From contig JBPOIC010000031.1 of NCBI GenBank assembly GCA_052034865.1, positions 1-52,354 on the forward strand: DNA of 52,354 bases. Reading direction: 5' to 3'. Of the stretch, positions 8,336-17,019 are shown piece by piece. Below the pieces are notes generated by a model. It searched no databases. It was not told the origin of the DNA and worked only from the letters and a program-made list of their open reading frames with translations. The position numbers were made by a program, and so were the translations under genes. How positions within the stretch are numbered: position 1 is the first letter of the stretch; each line of letters starts with the position of its first letter. This DNA is from JBPOIC01 sp052034865. GTDB taxonomy: Bacteria; UBA10199; JADFYH01.

Positions 8336-9286
8336 CTATTTGGATTTTAAAGAAACTGAGTTGGATGAGGAGTCTTCTTTGGATCCGAGGCCTAAATGAT
8401 GACCATGCTTTTTTAAAAAGATATATACAGGCGAGGCAATGAAGATAGAGGAGTAGGTTCCGGCAATAACTCCTACAATCATCGCAAAAGCAAAATCCTG
8501 AATATCCCCTTCTCCTTTCAAAAATAAAACCAGCACCACAAAAAAGACGACCAAGGAAGTAACGATAGTGCGTGAAAGTGTTTCATTGATACTGCGGTTT
8601 ACCAGTTGCTCGGTAGGCATCGACTTGAATTTATGCGTATTCTCGCGAATGCGATCATAAACGATGATCGTATCATTGACCGAATATCCGATGATCGTCA
8701 GGAAAGCCGCCAGAACCGTCAGGTTGATCTCACGACCGGTCACAGCAAAAGCTCCAATGGTGATAATCAGATCATGAATCAGCGCAATAATCGCTCCTGG
8801 AGAAAAATAAAAATCAAACCGGTATCCCAGGTAGATTAAAATCAGGATCCATGCGACGATAATAGCTTTTTGTCCATTTTGGGTTAGCTCGTGCCCGGCT
8901 TTGGGTCCGACAGAGGCCTCTTTGATTAAAGTGGCTGAACCCTGACCATATACGGCATCCAAAGACTTGGTGATTGATTGAGAAACTCCCTCAATGCCTT
9001 TTTCCGAGGTTGGAAGGTCTATGGAAAACGTATTGTCCGAGGTATTTCCAAGTTGTTGAATTGTCACTTTTTCATGAAGGTTATTCAAAAGTATTTCCTG
9101 AATTTTCCCACTATCGACAGTCTGATTGAGCCTATATTGAAGCTTGATCCCTCCATTGAAATCGATCCCCTTGTTGAGTCCATGCTTTACTATCAACAAC
9201 AGGGAAGCCACGGTCAGTAAAACCGAAAGAATAATCAGGTAGACCTGATTTTGCATGAAGGGAATATCTTCTTTGAATATTTTCAT
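8336..9286 (-). CDS. secF: Protein translocase subunit SecF
   Basis: Inner-membrane component of the SecDF complex, which uses proton motive force to help pull exported proteins through SecYEG. The 316-residue protein has one N-terminal membrane helix, a periplasmic domain with the GIDFNGG motif, and five further helices. The last part contains the RND-type signature SVNDTIIVYDRIRE. It lies 62 bases downstream of secD in the same direction, the usual order. Confidence 0.96.
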   Translation of the reverse strand: MKIFKEDIPFMQNQVYLIILSVLLTVASLLLIVKHGLNKGIDFNGGIKLQYRLNQTVDSGKIQEILLNNLHEKVTIQQLGNTSDNTFSIDLPTSEKGIEGVSQSITKSLDAVYGQGSATLIKEASVGPKAGHELTQNGQKAIIVAWILILIYLGYRFDFYFSPGAIIALIHDLIITIGAFAVTGREINLTVLAAFLTIIGYSVNDTIIVYDRIRENTHKFKSMPTEQLVNRSINETLSRTIVTSLVVFFVVLVLFLKGEGDIQDFAFAMIVGVIAGTYSSIFIASPVYIFLKKHGHHLGLGSKEDSSSNSVSLKSK

Positions 9287-9348
9287 AGCTTAAACCTGCC
9301 TGTATCGTATGGGTATTTTTGGGAAGCAACTTACTTGATTAGAAAAAA

Positions 9349-11304
9349 TCAGATACTCACCTTTTCGATTTTTACTTTATAGATCAAATATTCATAGACG
9401 AGTTTAGAGACCCAGTAAGCTGTAAAAAATGTCGTCAAAACCCCAACCATGAGGGTGACCGCAAAACCACGGATGGGACCCGTACCAAAGTAATACAGAA
9501 CTCCACCGGACAGGAAGGTGGTCAGATGGGTATCGAACACAGCAGACCAGGCGTTTGAAAAACCATATTCAATTGCAAGTCGGACATTCTTGCCACTCTT
9601 CAGCTCTTCACGAATGCGCTCAAAAATAATGATGTTGGCATCCAACGCCATTCCCATCGTGAGAACAATTCCGGCTATTCCAGGAAGCGTCAGAGTTGCC
9701 TGAAACATCGCCAATAAGCCCAAAATCATGAGCACATTGATCGCAAGAACCCCATCGGCAATCAGACCTGCCTTTTTATAGTAGAGGAACATGAATACAA
9801 TGACGGTAAACCCGGCGATGAGAGCTGCCCAGATTCCGTTTTGAATTGTCGACTTACCCAGGGAAGGTCCCACGACGGTCTTTGTGACTTCGTTTAAAGT
9901 GGCAGGTAGCGCACCTTCCTGGAGGATCAGACCTAAATCTTCCGCCTCTTTCATGAGCACATCATAACCTTTACCCCTCTCTCCAAAACTAATCGAAGCT
10001 TCTCCTCCAGCAATACGTTCGTTGATCACCGGAGCACTCACGACATTCCCATCCAGAAGAATGGCCAATAAATTACCGACATTCGCTCCTGTCAATTCGG
10101 CAAAAACCTGAGCCCCCATGGGATTGAAAGAAAGACTGACATACGGGCCCTTGTCTCCTGAATTAGGTTGAGCGCCTTTAAGCATGTCGCCCGTCACTTC
10201 CGCTCTGTGTTTGAGAAGGTAAGGAATCGCTCGAACCACCTTTTTTCGATCAGAGTCATATTCAAGCTGGAAGGCAATTTCAGCATTGGAAGGGATCTTG
10301 TCTTTCAGGGCCTCATTGATTTTTTGGGTCGTATCCGCAGAATAACCTTCAGGCAGATTCAGATCCTTACGGATATTGGCTACCATCGTCTGCAACTGCT
10401 CCTGCTGGAGCGATTGATCCACTATCTTAAATTCCAGCCGCCCTGCTTTTTTAATAATGTCGATCGCCCGATCAGGGTCGGTCACGCCCGGAAGCTCAAT
10501 GGCAACGCGTGTGTCCCCCATTTGTCGAATGGAAGGCTCAGCCACTCCATATCGATCGATACGATTTCGAATCGTTTCGACGGCCTGTCTGACAGACTGA
10601 TTTTTCAGATCATTGATGTATAAATCGGTGGGCTGAAAAATGATTTTGTTCGGCTCGGTTATTTCTTTTAGGGCAGGAAATTTTTGAGTAATTGTTGACT
10701 GAAGAGAAGAAGGGTTCGTTCCTGATGCGAAAACAACTCGAATAAGGTTGGAGTCATTTACCCGCTGAATATCAGCAACACCTGATTCCTGACTCAGGAC
10801 ATGAATCATCTCGGAATAGATGGACTGAACTGCAGCAGGGTCTTGCCCCTGAATTTCATAAACCAGTTCTGAAGCTGTTATTTCTTCAGCCAGAATCCTT
10901 GAGTAGTTTTCATCCACATGTTTCCGAAGGGCAGTGTAGGCCTCTGCATTCGGTAACATTGCACGAATACGGTTTGTTTTGTGAATACGATCGATCGCAA
11001 CCCCTTCTGTGATTTGTTGATCTTTTAAATATCTTAGGAGGGAGCTTGCAGTAAGATCAATTCGGTTTTGAACGGCTTCCTGAACCGAAACCTCCAACTC
11101 CAGATAAATTCCACCCCGCAAATCGAGCCCCAAATTGAGTTCTTTGTCTGGAAAAAGCTTGAGATAAAAAGGGAGGGGTTTGTTATTTTTTTCGGCTTGC
11201 TCCCGAACGGCATTAAACTGCCCAAAGGTAGGCACCAGAACATAGGCCGATAAAAGAAGGGTGAAAAGAACGAGATATGCTTTCAGTCGCCAGGATTGAG
11301 CCAT
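9349..11304 (-). CDS. secD: Protein translocase subunit SecD
   Basis: Larger SecDF subunit, six membrane helices with a big periplasmic P1 domain. The 651-residue protein has the N-terminal LNLGLDLRGGIYLELEV motif, the DRYGVAEPSIRQMG segment of the head region, and the C-terminal transmembrane block with MALDANIIIFERIREEL. Length and motifs are normal. It sits between yajC (43-base gap) and secF (62-base gap), all leftward. Confidence 0.96.
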   Translation of the reverse strand: MAQSWRLKAYLVLFTLLLSAYVLVPTFGQFNAVREQAEKNNKPLPFYLKLFPDKELNLGLDLRGGIYLELEVSVQEAVQNRIDLTASSLLRYLKDQQITEGVAIDRIHKTNRIRAMLPNAEAYTALRKHVDENYSRILAEEITASELVYEIQGQDPAAVQSIYSEMIHVLSQESGVADIQRVNDSNLIRVVFASGTNPSSLQSTITQKFPALKEITEPNKIIFQPTDLYINDLKNQSVRQAVETIRNRIDRYGVAEPSIRQMGDTRVAIELPGVTDPDRAIDIIKKAGRLEFKIVDQSLQQEQLQTMVANIRKDLNLPEGYSADTTQKINEALKDKIPSNAEIAFQLEYDSDRKKVVRAIPYLLKHRAEVTGDMLKGAQPNSGDKGPYVSLSFNPMGAQVFAELTGANVGNLLAILLDGNVVSAPVINERIAGGEASISFGERGKGYDVLMKEAEDLGLILQEGALPATLNEVTKTVVGPSLGKSTIQNGIWAALIAGFTVIVFMFLYYKKAGLIADGVLAINVLMILGLLAMFQATLTLPGIAGIVLTMGMALDANIIIFERIREELKSGKNVRLAIEYGFSNAWSAVFDTHLTTFLSGGVLYYFGTGPIRGFAVTLMVGVLTTFFTAYWVSKLVYEYLIYKVKIEKVSI

Positions 11305-11347
11305 AATTAAAATGTAGGGTGAAATGGTTTAAATTCAGGTCTTTGCT

Positions 11348-11734
11348 TCAGCTTACAGTTTTGGGATTTTCAAGGCGGCCGACAGCTTCACGCTCAACCT
11401 TGATTTTGACATTGTCGGAAATCTCTAAAGTAAGCGTCTTGTCAGTAACGCCGGCAACCTTTGCATAAATGCCAGAGGTCGTAACTACCTGATCCCCTTT
11501 TTTAAGTTCTGAAATCATTTTTTGACGCTCTTTTTGCTGCTTTTGTTGAGGACGAATCATCAAAAAATAAAAAATCAGAAAGATCGGGACCATCACTGCA
11601 ATCGGACTATTCAACAAGGCCGCAATTCCTTGACCTGCAGGAGCTGTCGGATCTGCAAAGGCTGAAGAGACTCCTGAAAAACCAGCGATGAGTCCAAAGG
11701 TTGAGGCAAGTTTATTAATGGGTAAACGATTCAT
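11348..11734 (-). CDS. yajC: Preprotein translocase subunit YajC
   Basis: Small single-span partner of SecDF. The 128-residue protein has an N-terminal hydrophobic segment ending near SAFA (about residue 27) and a second hydrophobic span (about 44-62, VMVPIFLIFYFLMIRP). A basic QQKQQKERQK stretch and the KKGDQVVTTSGIYAKV domain follow. The N-terminal extra hydrophobic segment could be a cleaved signal peptide. The ATG at 11734 is preferred because AAGGA lies 6 bases upstream; a longer reading frame begins earlier without support. First gene of the sec-recJ unit. Confidence 0.92.
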   Translation of the reverse strand: MNRLPINKLASTFGLIAGFSGVSSAFADPTAPAGQGIAALLNSPIAVMVPIFLIFYFLMIRPQQKQQKERQKMISELKKGDQVVTTSGIYAKVAGVTDKTLTLEISDNVKIKVEREAVGRLENPKTVS

Positions 11735-11863
11735 AGTGTTCCTTTCTATCAACAAGAATGGCGAGCCGGAGTACCAGATTAAAATTTCAATGTAAATCAG
11801 GTTTTCCGGCATGGGCATGGGTGTTTTGCCCAAAGAAAAATCGGACCGTTATCTGTCCTCTTT

Positions 11864-13021
11864 CTACTTTTTCATGGATTCGATGAGGATCCTGGCAACT
11901 TCAGGACGTGAGAATTCTGGGGGTGGAAGTTCTCCTTGTGAAAGCAATTCGCGCACCTTGGTGCCCGAAAGTGTGACCCGGTCCTCCGGCTTGTGCGGGC
12001 AGGTTTTGTTGGAGGCCATCTCTTCGCATTTTTTGCAGAAGAAGGTGTGATCGAAGAACAACGGAGTAATGCCGATCTCTTCGGGTTTGAACTCATCAAA
12101 GATATAGTGGGCATCGAAAGTGCCGTAATAATTTCCAACCCCAGCATGATCGCGTCCAACGATAAAGTGGGTACAGCCGTAGTTTTTACGGATAAGGGCA
12201 TGGAAGATCGCCTCGCGTGGTCCGGCATAGCGCATGGCAGCAGGGTTGACGGCCAGCAAGACGCGATCCTGAGGATAATAGCTTTCCATCAAAACTTCGT
12301 AACATTTCATGCGGACATCGGCTGGAATGTCATCTCCCTTGGTATCGCCGACCAAAGGATGGATCAGCAAACCATCACAGATCTCAAGGGCTGCCTTGGT
12401 CAGATATTCATGTGCACGATGAATAGGATTACGAGTCTGAAATCCAACCACGCGTCTCCATTTTTTCTCTTCAAAAATTTTACGAAGCTCGGCAGGATCT
12501 TTGCGGTACTGCAAAAAATTGTCGTAATGGACACGATTTAAACCACTGACTTTACCCGCCAGATAAACATCCCCTTGAGCATAAACGGCGGCCACTCCAG
12601 GATGCGCGGTTTCTTTGGTCTTATAAACTTTTTCAGCTTCGATTTCTTTATTGGGTTTGTATTTTTCATCGAGAGTAAGAACCGCCAGAGGAGTCCCCTC
12701 CGGAGCCATCAAGGCAATTTCCTGACCGATCTGATATCCGTTCGCCACTTCCTCACTCACAGCGAGATTAATGGGAATCGACCACGCGGTCCCATTGGCC
12801 ATCCGCATATTCTGAACGACCCCTTCATAATCTTTTTGCCCCATAAATCCTTCGAGGGGTGAGAGAGCCCCACAAACGATCATATCAAGATCACTCATTT
12901 CACGGGAATTCAGGGTAATTTTTGGTAGGGAGGGAATGCGCACCAAAATGGCTTCACGATCTGCTCCAGTGACGATTCGGTCAATGAGTTTTCCGCCATG
13001 GGGTAAAATGGAATGGGACAT
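11864..13021 (-). CDS. sat: Sulfate adenylyltransferase (ATP sulfurylase), homo-oligomeric type
   Basis: Makes adenosine 5'-phosphosulfate (APS) and pyrophosphate from ATP and sulfate, the first step of sulfate use. The 385-residue protein carries the QTRNPIHRAHEY catalytic motif (QxRNPxHxxH) near residue 200 and GRDHAGVGNYYG near 290. A C-terminal cysteine group CKKCEEMASNKTC probably binds zinc. No APS-kinase domain is fused; cysC is separate at 21886. Sat, CysC and CysH together cover sulfate activation and reduction, although sat is 9 kb from the others. It is on the same strand as yajC, but the gap of 129 bases suggests a separate unit. Confidence 0.95.
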   Translation of the reverse strand: MSHSILPHGGKLIDRIVTGADREAILVRIPSLPKITLNSREMSDLDMIVCGALSPLEGFMGQKDYEGVVQNMRMANGTAWSIPINLAVSEEVANGYQIGQEIALMAPEGTPLAVLTLDEKYKPNKEIEAEKVYKTKETAHPGVAAVYAQGDVYLAGKVSGLNRVHYDNFLQYRKDPAELRKIFEEKKWRRVVGFQTRNPIHRAHEYLTKAALEICDGLLIHPLVGDTKGDDIPADVRMKCYEVLMESYYPQDRVLLAVNPAAMRYAGPREAIFHALIRKNYGCTHFIVGRDHAGVGNYYGTFDAHYIFDEFKPEEIGITPLFFDHTFFCKKCEEMASNKTCPHKPEDRVTLSGTKVRELLSQGELPPPEFSRPEVARILIESMKK

Positions 13022-13076
13022 GATTCAGACTCCTGATTCTTTAAATTAAGGTGGATGGGGCTACAAAAAGTTTTGC

Positions 13077-13090
13077 GTGTGCTCGCACAC
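13077..13090. repeat. Small GTGTGC/GCACAC hairpin in the sat leader
   Basis: A 6-bp perfect stem with a 2-base loop lies 56 bases upstream of the sat start. On the minus strand the sequence after it is GCAAAAC followed by five T, which faintly resembles an attenuator. It is too small to call a terminator. The rest of the 275-base sat-ettA divergent gap shows nothing else clear. Confidence 0.3.
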
Positions 13091-13296
13091 TTTCGCCGGT
13101 GGGTCAAGAGGAGGAGCGGATTTCCTCAGGCAAGGAACGAATCCTGCTAAAAAACGAAAAAACATTCAGAGGAAAATATTTCAAAACGAACAAATCCATT
13201 GAGTTTTCAAATCCATCTCAAATAAAAGAACCCTCGAATCTCTCATCGATTTGATCAGGCTTAAAATCAATCCCAACCTTAATGAAGGAATCATTC

Positions 13297-14982
13297 ATGT
13301 CTCAAGAACCCCACAAAATTATCTTTTCCATGAATCGTGTCAGCCGCGTTCATCCACCCAGCAAACAAGTGCTGAAAGACATTTCTCTCTCCTTTTTCTA
13401 TGGTGCCAAGATTGGTGTTCTAGGACTCAATGGAGCGGGAAAAAGTAGTCTGCTCCGCATCATCGCCGGCGTAGATCAAGGCTATTCGGGCGATGTCCAT
13501 TTTTCAAAGGATTACAGCATAGGTCTTTTAGAGCAAGAGCCCAACCTCGATCCGAACAAAACCGTCAAAGAGGCAGTCTCAGAAGGTGTGCAGGAAATCG
13601 TCGATCTGCTCAAAGAATTTGAAACCATCAACAACAGCTTCGCCAATCCGATGTCAGATGACGAGATGAATAAGCTCCTGGAGAGACAGGCCACGGTTCA
13701 GGATTTACTCGACCGTGCCAATGCCTGGGAATTAGACACACGCCTGGAGCTGGCGATGGATGCACTGCGTTGTCCTCCGGATGACGCCAGGATCGAAACA
13801 CTTTCCGGCGGTGAAAAACGCCGCGTCGCTCTGTGCCGCCTTTTGTTAAAAGAGCCTGATATTCTTCTTCTGGATGAACCCACCAACCATCTCGATGCCG
13901 AATCGGTTTTTTGGCTCGAGCGCCATCTGCAACAATACAAAGGTACTGTCATTGCTGTTACCCATGATCGTTATTTTTTGGATAATGTCGCCGGCTGGAT
14001 TTTGGAGCTGGATCGTGGACACGGCATTCCGTGGAAAGGAAATTACTCCTCGTGGCTTGAGCAAAAACAGGCACGTCTGGCCCAGGAAGAAAAGGCAGAC
14101 AACAAACGTCAGAAAACGCTCGATCGCGAACTCGAATGGATTCGCCAATCTCCTTCTGCCCGCCGCTCCAAGAGCAAGGCACGTATTTCCAATTATGAAA
14201 TGATGCTGACTCAAAGCCGCGAGAAGCTCGATGAAGAGATTGAAATTTACATCCCGCCCGGACCTCGTCTGGGTGAGCTCGTCATCCAGGCCGAAAATGT
14301 ATCGAAGGGTTATGGCGATCGCTTGCTCTATGAGAATTTAAATTTCTCTCTTCCACAGGGGGGAATCGTCGGCGTGATCGGACCCAACGGAGCTGGTAAA
14401 ACAACATTATTCCGGATGATCATGGGACAGGAAAAACCTGACAGCGGAACCTTTAAAGTAGGTGAAACCGTCAAGCTCGGCTATGTCGATCAAAACCGTT
14501 TTAAACCCGATGATAAACGCACCGTGTGGGAATGTATTTCCGGTGGAAATGATATCATCCAGCTTGGAAACCGTGAGGTGAACTCGCGCGCTTACTGCGC
14601 CCGCTTCAATTTTTCCGGGTCCGATCAACAAAAACAGATCGCCGTTTTATCGGGTGGAGAGAGAAATCGCGTTCATTTGGCAATGGCCCTAAAAGAGGCG
14701 GGTAACGTCTTGCTTTTGGACGAACCCACCAATGATCTCGATGTAAACACCTTGCGCGCCCTCGAAGTCGCCCTTGAGAACTTCGTCGGCTGTGCAGTCA
14801 TCATCTCCCACGATCGCTGGTTTTTAGATCGTATCGCAACACACATCCTCGCCTTCGAAGGCGACAGTCAGGTAGTCTGGTTTGATGGAAATTTTTCGGA
14901 TTACGAAGAGGATAAAAAACGCCGTCTGGGAGCCGAAGCCGATCAGGTTCATCGAATTCGGTATAAAAAGTTTAAAAAGTAA
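13297..14982 (+). CDS. ettA: ABC-F protein EttA (energy-dependent translational throttle)
   Basis: Cytosolic ABC-F ATPase that binds the ribosomal E site and gates the first peptide bond according to ADP/ATP ratio. The 561-residue protein has two nucleotide-binding domains: Walker A GLNGAGKSS then LSGGEKRR and LLLDEPTNHLD, and Walker A GPNGAGKTT then LSGGERNR and LLLDEPTNDLD. The linker between them is rich in K/R. Segments such as NVAGWILELDRG, IPPGPRLG and SYGDRLL-like text match EttA rather than other ABC-F types. The ATG at 13297 is chosen over 13282 because GAAGGA lies 7 bases before it and none before 13282. Divergent from sat. Confidence 0.95.
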   Translation: MSQEPHKIIFSMNRVSRVHPPSKQVLKDISLSFFYGAKIGVLGLNGAGKSSLLRIIAGVDQGYSGDVHFSKDYSIGLLEQEPNLDPNKTVKEAVSEGVQEIVDLLKEFETINNSFANPMSDDEMNKLLERQATVQDLLDRANAWELDTRLELAMDALRCPPDDARIETLSGGEKRRVALCRLLLKEPDILLLDEPTNHLDAESVFWLERHLQQYKGTVIAVTHDRYFLDNVAGWILELDRGHGIPWKGNYSSWLEQKQARLAQEEKADNKRQKTLDRELEWIRQSPSARRSKSKARISNYEMMLTQSREKLDEEIEIYIPPGPRLGELVIQAENVSKGYGDRLLYENLNFSLPQGGIVGVIGPNGAGKTTLFRMIMGQEKPDSGTFKVGETVKLGYVDQNRFKPDDKRTVWECISGGNDIIQLGNREVNSRAYCARFNFSGSDQQKQIAVLSGGERNRVHLAMALKEAGNVLLLDEPTNDLDVNTLRALEVALENFVGCAVIISHDRWFLDRIATHILAFEGDSQVVWFDGNFSDYEEDKKRRLGAEADQVHRIRYKKFKK

Positions 14983-14984
14983 CG

Positions 14985-15000
14985 ATCCGAAACAACGGAT
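14985..15000 (+). terminator. Weak terminator-like hairpin after ettA
   Basis: ATCCG pairs with CGGAT over a 6-base loop and is followed by TTTAAAATT. The stem is only 5 bp, so this is a poor candidate, reported because it directly follows the ettA stop. Confidence 0.3.
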
Positions 15001-15105
15001 TTTAAAATTCAGCTTCATATGAGAATTTCCGAGCAGCATCCGACGGAGAACCCCTTTCTGAAATTATGAATTGAAAGCCCTCTGCTGAACAGATCGCATG
15101 AAAAG

Positions 15106-15573
15106 ATGACTGAACTTAAGAAAGCAAAATCCATGAACTTCACCTCTTATGTTCTAAACCTCATTTTTATGGTTGGGTTTGGATTGCTCCTGGTGGGCGG
15201 ATGGACAGGGTTTCAGAAATATCAACTGGTTCGGAAGAGTGTCAGAACCCAGGGACGAGTGATTGAGATCAAACAGGAAGTTATAAAAAACCCGGAACCT
15301 CACAGGCGCCTCATGGTTTCATTCCATCCCGTCTATGAATTTTCAACACTCCAGGGAGAAGTCATTACTTTTAGTATCTCTACGGGAACAGACATCCCCC
15401 CCTACAGGGAAGGTGAAACTGTTCAGATTCTCTACGATCCTCAAGATCCTCAAAATGCATCCCTCGTCACCTACTCAAGCTTACTTCTAAGAACTTTGGT
15501 TCTAACCGGAATCGGAGTCCTCATGGTTTCTTTGAGCACCCTCGCCTTATTTCTCTTTAAAAAAGCCAACTGA
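15106..15573 (+). CDS. DUF3592-like two-span membrane protein
   Basis: 155-residue protein with a hydrophobic segment near residues 14-32 and another near 127-148, separated by a beta-rich soluble loop. The loop reads RTQGRVIEIKQE ... HPVYEFSTLQGEVITF ... YREGETVQILYDPQDPQNA, the recognisable DUF3592 pattern of a beta domain ending in a YDPxxP motif. The family has no established function. An internal ATG at 15136 is an alternative start. It is convergent with the zinc-ribbon gene. Confidence 0.78.
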   Translation: MTELKKAKSMNFTSYVLNLIFMVGFGLLLVGGWTGFQKYQLVRKSVRTQGRVIEIKQEVIKNPEPHRRLMVSFHPVYEFSTLQGEVITFSISTGTDIPPYREGETVQILYDPQDPQNASLVTYSSLLLRTLVLTGIGVLMVSLSTLALFLFKKAN

Positions 15574-15709
15574 TTTTCAGAGGGAGAAAATCCACAAAAG
15601 AATTGGGAGTGGATCAGAAGACAACAGGCGATTCCCATCCGTTTCAGATGGAGCATTCCCGATCGGGACGAGACGGAAAAATCGGAAATAGTTGGGTACA
15701 GCAGGTTTT

Positions 15710-15913
15710 TTAAATTTTTGGGGAATAATGGGGAAGAAACGTATCTATCCGACGAAACAGCATAGCAGAAAGGATATTAACGAGCTTCTCTGGCAACTCC
15801 TTGCGAAGAGCTGCCAGATTCACCCCTCTTCCTTTGCAGGAAGAGCAATCCCAAACCACAAAATCTTCTGAACGGGTTTGATGCAACTCAAGACCGTCGT
15901 TAGGACATTTCAC
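15710..15913 (-). CDS. Small TFIIB-type zinc-ribbon protein
   Basis: 67-residue protein with two CxxC-like zinc knuckles: C3-PNDG near the N-terminus and CSSC at about residues 23-26. Text such as CPNDGLELHQTR and WDCSSCKGRGVNLAALRK matches the N-terminal zinc-finger module that precedes some rhomboid proteases. Here the protein ends soon after, with no membrane helices. The start is a GTG that follows the sulfur-carrier stop by 3 bases, with purine-rich GGTGGAAG just upstream, so translation is probably coupled. It may be a stand-alone module or a truncated remnant. A role in the carrier pathway is only implied by position. Confidence 0.68.
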   Translation of the reverse strand: MKCPNDGLELHQTRSEDFVVWDCSSCKGRGVNLAALRKELPEKLVNILSAMLFRRIDTFLPHYSPKI

Positions 15914-15916
15914 TGA

Positions 15917-16195
15917 TTATCTTCCACCCGCAATCGCTGGCACAATCGAAAGCTCATCGCCATCTTTCAAAGCGGTTTTATCGCTTTGTAAAAAACGGAT
16001 ATCCTCTTCATTCACATAAAAATTGATAAATCGACGAAGCCCGCCTTTGTCATCGTAGAGGCGCTCTTTCATTCCTGGAAAACGTTTTTCCAGATCGGCC
16101 AAGGCTTCCTGAACACTGGCACCCGTCACTTCGACTTCGGCCTGGTTTTGAGTGAGTTTTTGTAAGGGGGTAGGAACACGGACTTTAATCGGCAT
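15917..16195 (-). CDS. CysO-like ThiS/MoaD sulfur-carrier protein, C-terminus GGR
   Basis: Ubiquitin-fold sulfur carrier expected to be thiocarboxylated at its C-terminal glycine and to donate sulfur for cysteine made by CysM. The 92-residue protein has the MoaD/ThiS pattern (VRVPTPLQKL, ALADLEKRFPGM, DGDELSIVPAIAGGR). The stop follows Gly-Gly-Arg, so one arginine must be removed before activation; the JAMM protease gene next door is the obvious candidate. The ATG at 16195 has AAGGAG 7 bases upstream; the frame stays open further upstream without support. Its order with mec and cysM parallels the mycobacterial mec-cysO-cysM genes. Confidence 0.88.
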   Translation of the reverse strand: MPIKVRVPTPLQKLTQNQAEVEVTGASVQEALADLEKRFPGMKERLYDDKGGLRRFINFYVNEEDIRFLQSDKTALKDGDELSIVPAIAGGR

Positions 16196-16273
16196 TGGAA
16201 TTCTCCTTGAATTTAAATATGCCTCTGGAGGCGAGGAACGCCTCACCCTGGCTGTGTGTAAACTGTTTGCGAA

Positions 16274-16747
16274 CTATAACTGCGGAAGTTTCAACTTTCT
16301 TTCAATATACTTTTTTTGGATATCATCCCAACCAAACTCGCTCAAGGCCTTCGCCCTGCCCTGCTCAACAGAAATGACAACCCAGGCAAGTTGAGGATCA
16401 TTGGGCTCACCCCAGGGCGCTGCCATGAGTTGATCTTCTTCTGAAAAATAAACGCCATGATCTGGATGAGAATGATAGATGACCTTCACATTAAAATTCT
16501 TGCTTTGGGCCTCTTTTTCAACAATGCGCTGTTGTTTGGGATCAAAGTAATAAGCCGTTCTGGAATCGCGCGTGTATTTTTGAGGGTCTTGCTGATGAAG
16601 CACATCCTGAATATTACGGATCGGGAAAACGCCGATGGCATGATCTTTTTCGGTGGGACCAATGATCATCCCACAAGCCTCGCTCGGATATTCGCGTTCG
16701 GCATGAAGACAGATCTGTTTTAAAACATATTCGGAATATTGAGGCAT
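16274..16747 (-). CDS. Mec-like JAMM/M67 metallopeptidase
   Basis: Zinc peptidase of the MPN+/JAMM class, in cysteine synthesis releasing the product from the CysO carrier, and in other carrier systems trimming the C-terminus to Gly-Gly. The 157-residue protein has all metal and catalytic residues: E23 in PSEACG and the HxHPx6SxxD motif at H92, H94, S102 and D105 (HSHPDHGVYFSEED). The start at 16747 has AAGGAA upstream. It is 78 bases before the carrier gene and 272 bases downstream of cysM, with two REP-like palindromes in that gap. Confidence 0.92.
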   Translation of the reverse strand: MPQYSEYVLKQICLHAEREYPSEACGMIIGPTEKDHAIGVFPIRNIQDVLHQQDPQKYTRDSRTAYYFDPKQQRIVEKEAQSKNFNVKVIYHSHPDHGVYFSEEDQLMAAPWGEPNDPQLAWVVISVEQGRAKALSEFGWDDIQKKYIERKLKLPQL

Positions 16748-16850
16748 TGTGCGTTCCTTCTATTCTTTTTTAATGGAGGATGAGTCGTTTTACTGCCGTT
16801 GATCATAATTCTCTACGGCTGGACGACAATGACATTTATCTTAATCTGAA

Positions 16851-16901
16851 TGTAGGGGCGATCCTCCTCCGGCGGACAGGTCCCACCGGCTCGCCCTCAA
16901 T
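16851..16901. repeat. Degenerate REP-like palindrome
   Basis: Begins TGTAGGGGCGA and ends TCGCCCTCA, so the outer arms pair imperfectly around a GC-rich centre containing CCGGCGG and CCACCGG. It shares the TGTAGGGGC start with the hairpin at 108-137. It lies between cysM and mec. Confidence 0.55.
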
Positions 16902-16926
16902 CTTCCTTTTTTTCGGGTTACCTATT

Positions 16927-16957
16927 TAAGGGCGTCCGCTTCAGGTGGACGCCCTTA
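16927..16957. repeat. Perfect 11-bp REP-like hairpin
   Basis: TAAGGGCGTCC pairs perfectly with GGACGCCCTTA over a 9-base loop. No T-run follows on either strand (ACAACC on the plus side, AATAGG on the minus side). It lies 26 bases from the palindrome at 16851-16901, so the cysM-mec gap holds a tandem of two related elements. It could weaken read-through from cysM into mec. Confidence 0.65.
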
Positions 16958-17019
16958 CAACCAAATTGGATTCAGGGTTTTCTTCTGAATTCTGTTTTCT
17001 TCCCCGATCAGTTTTATTT

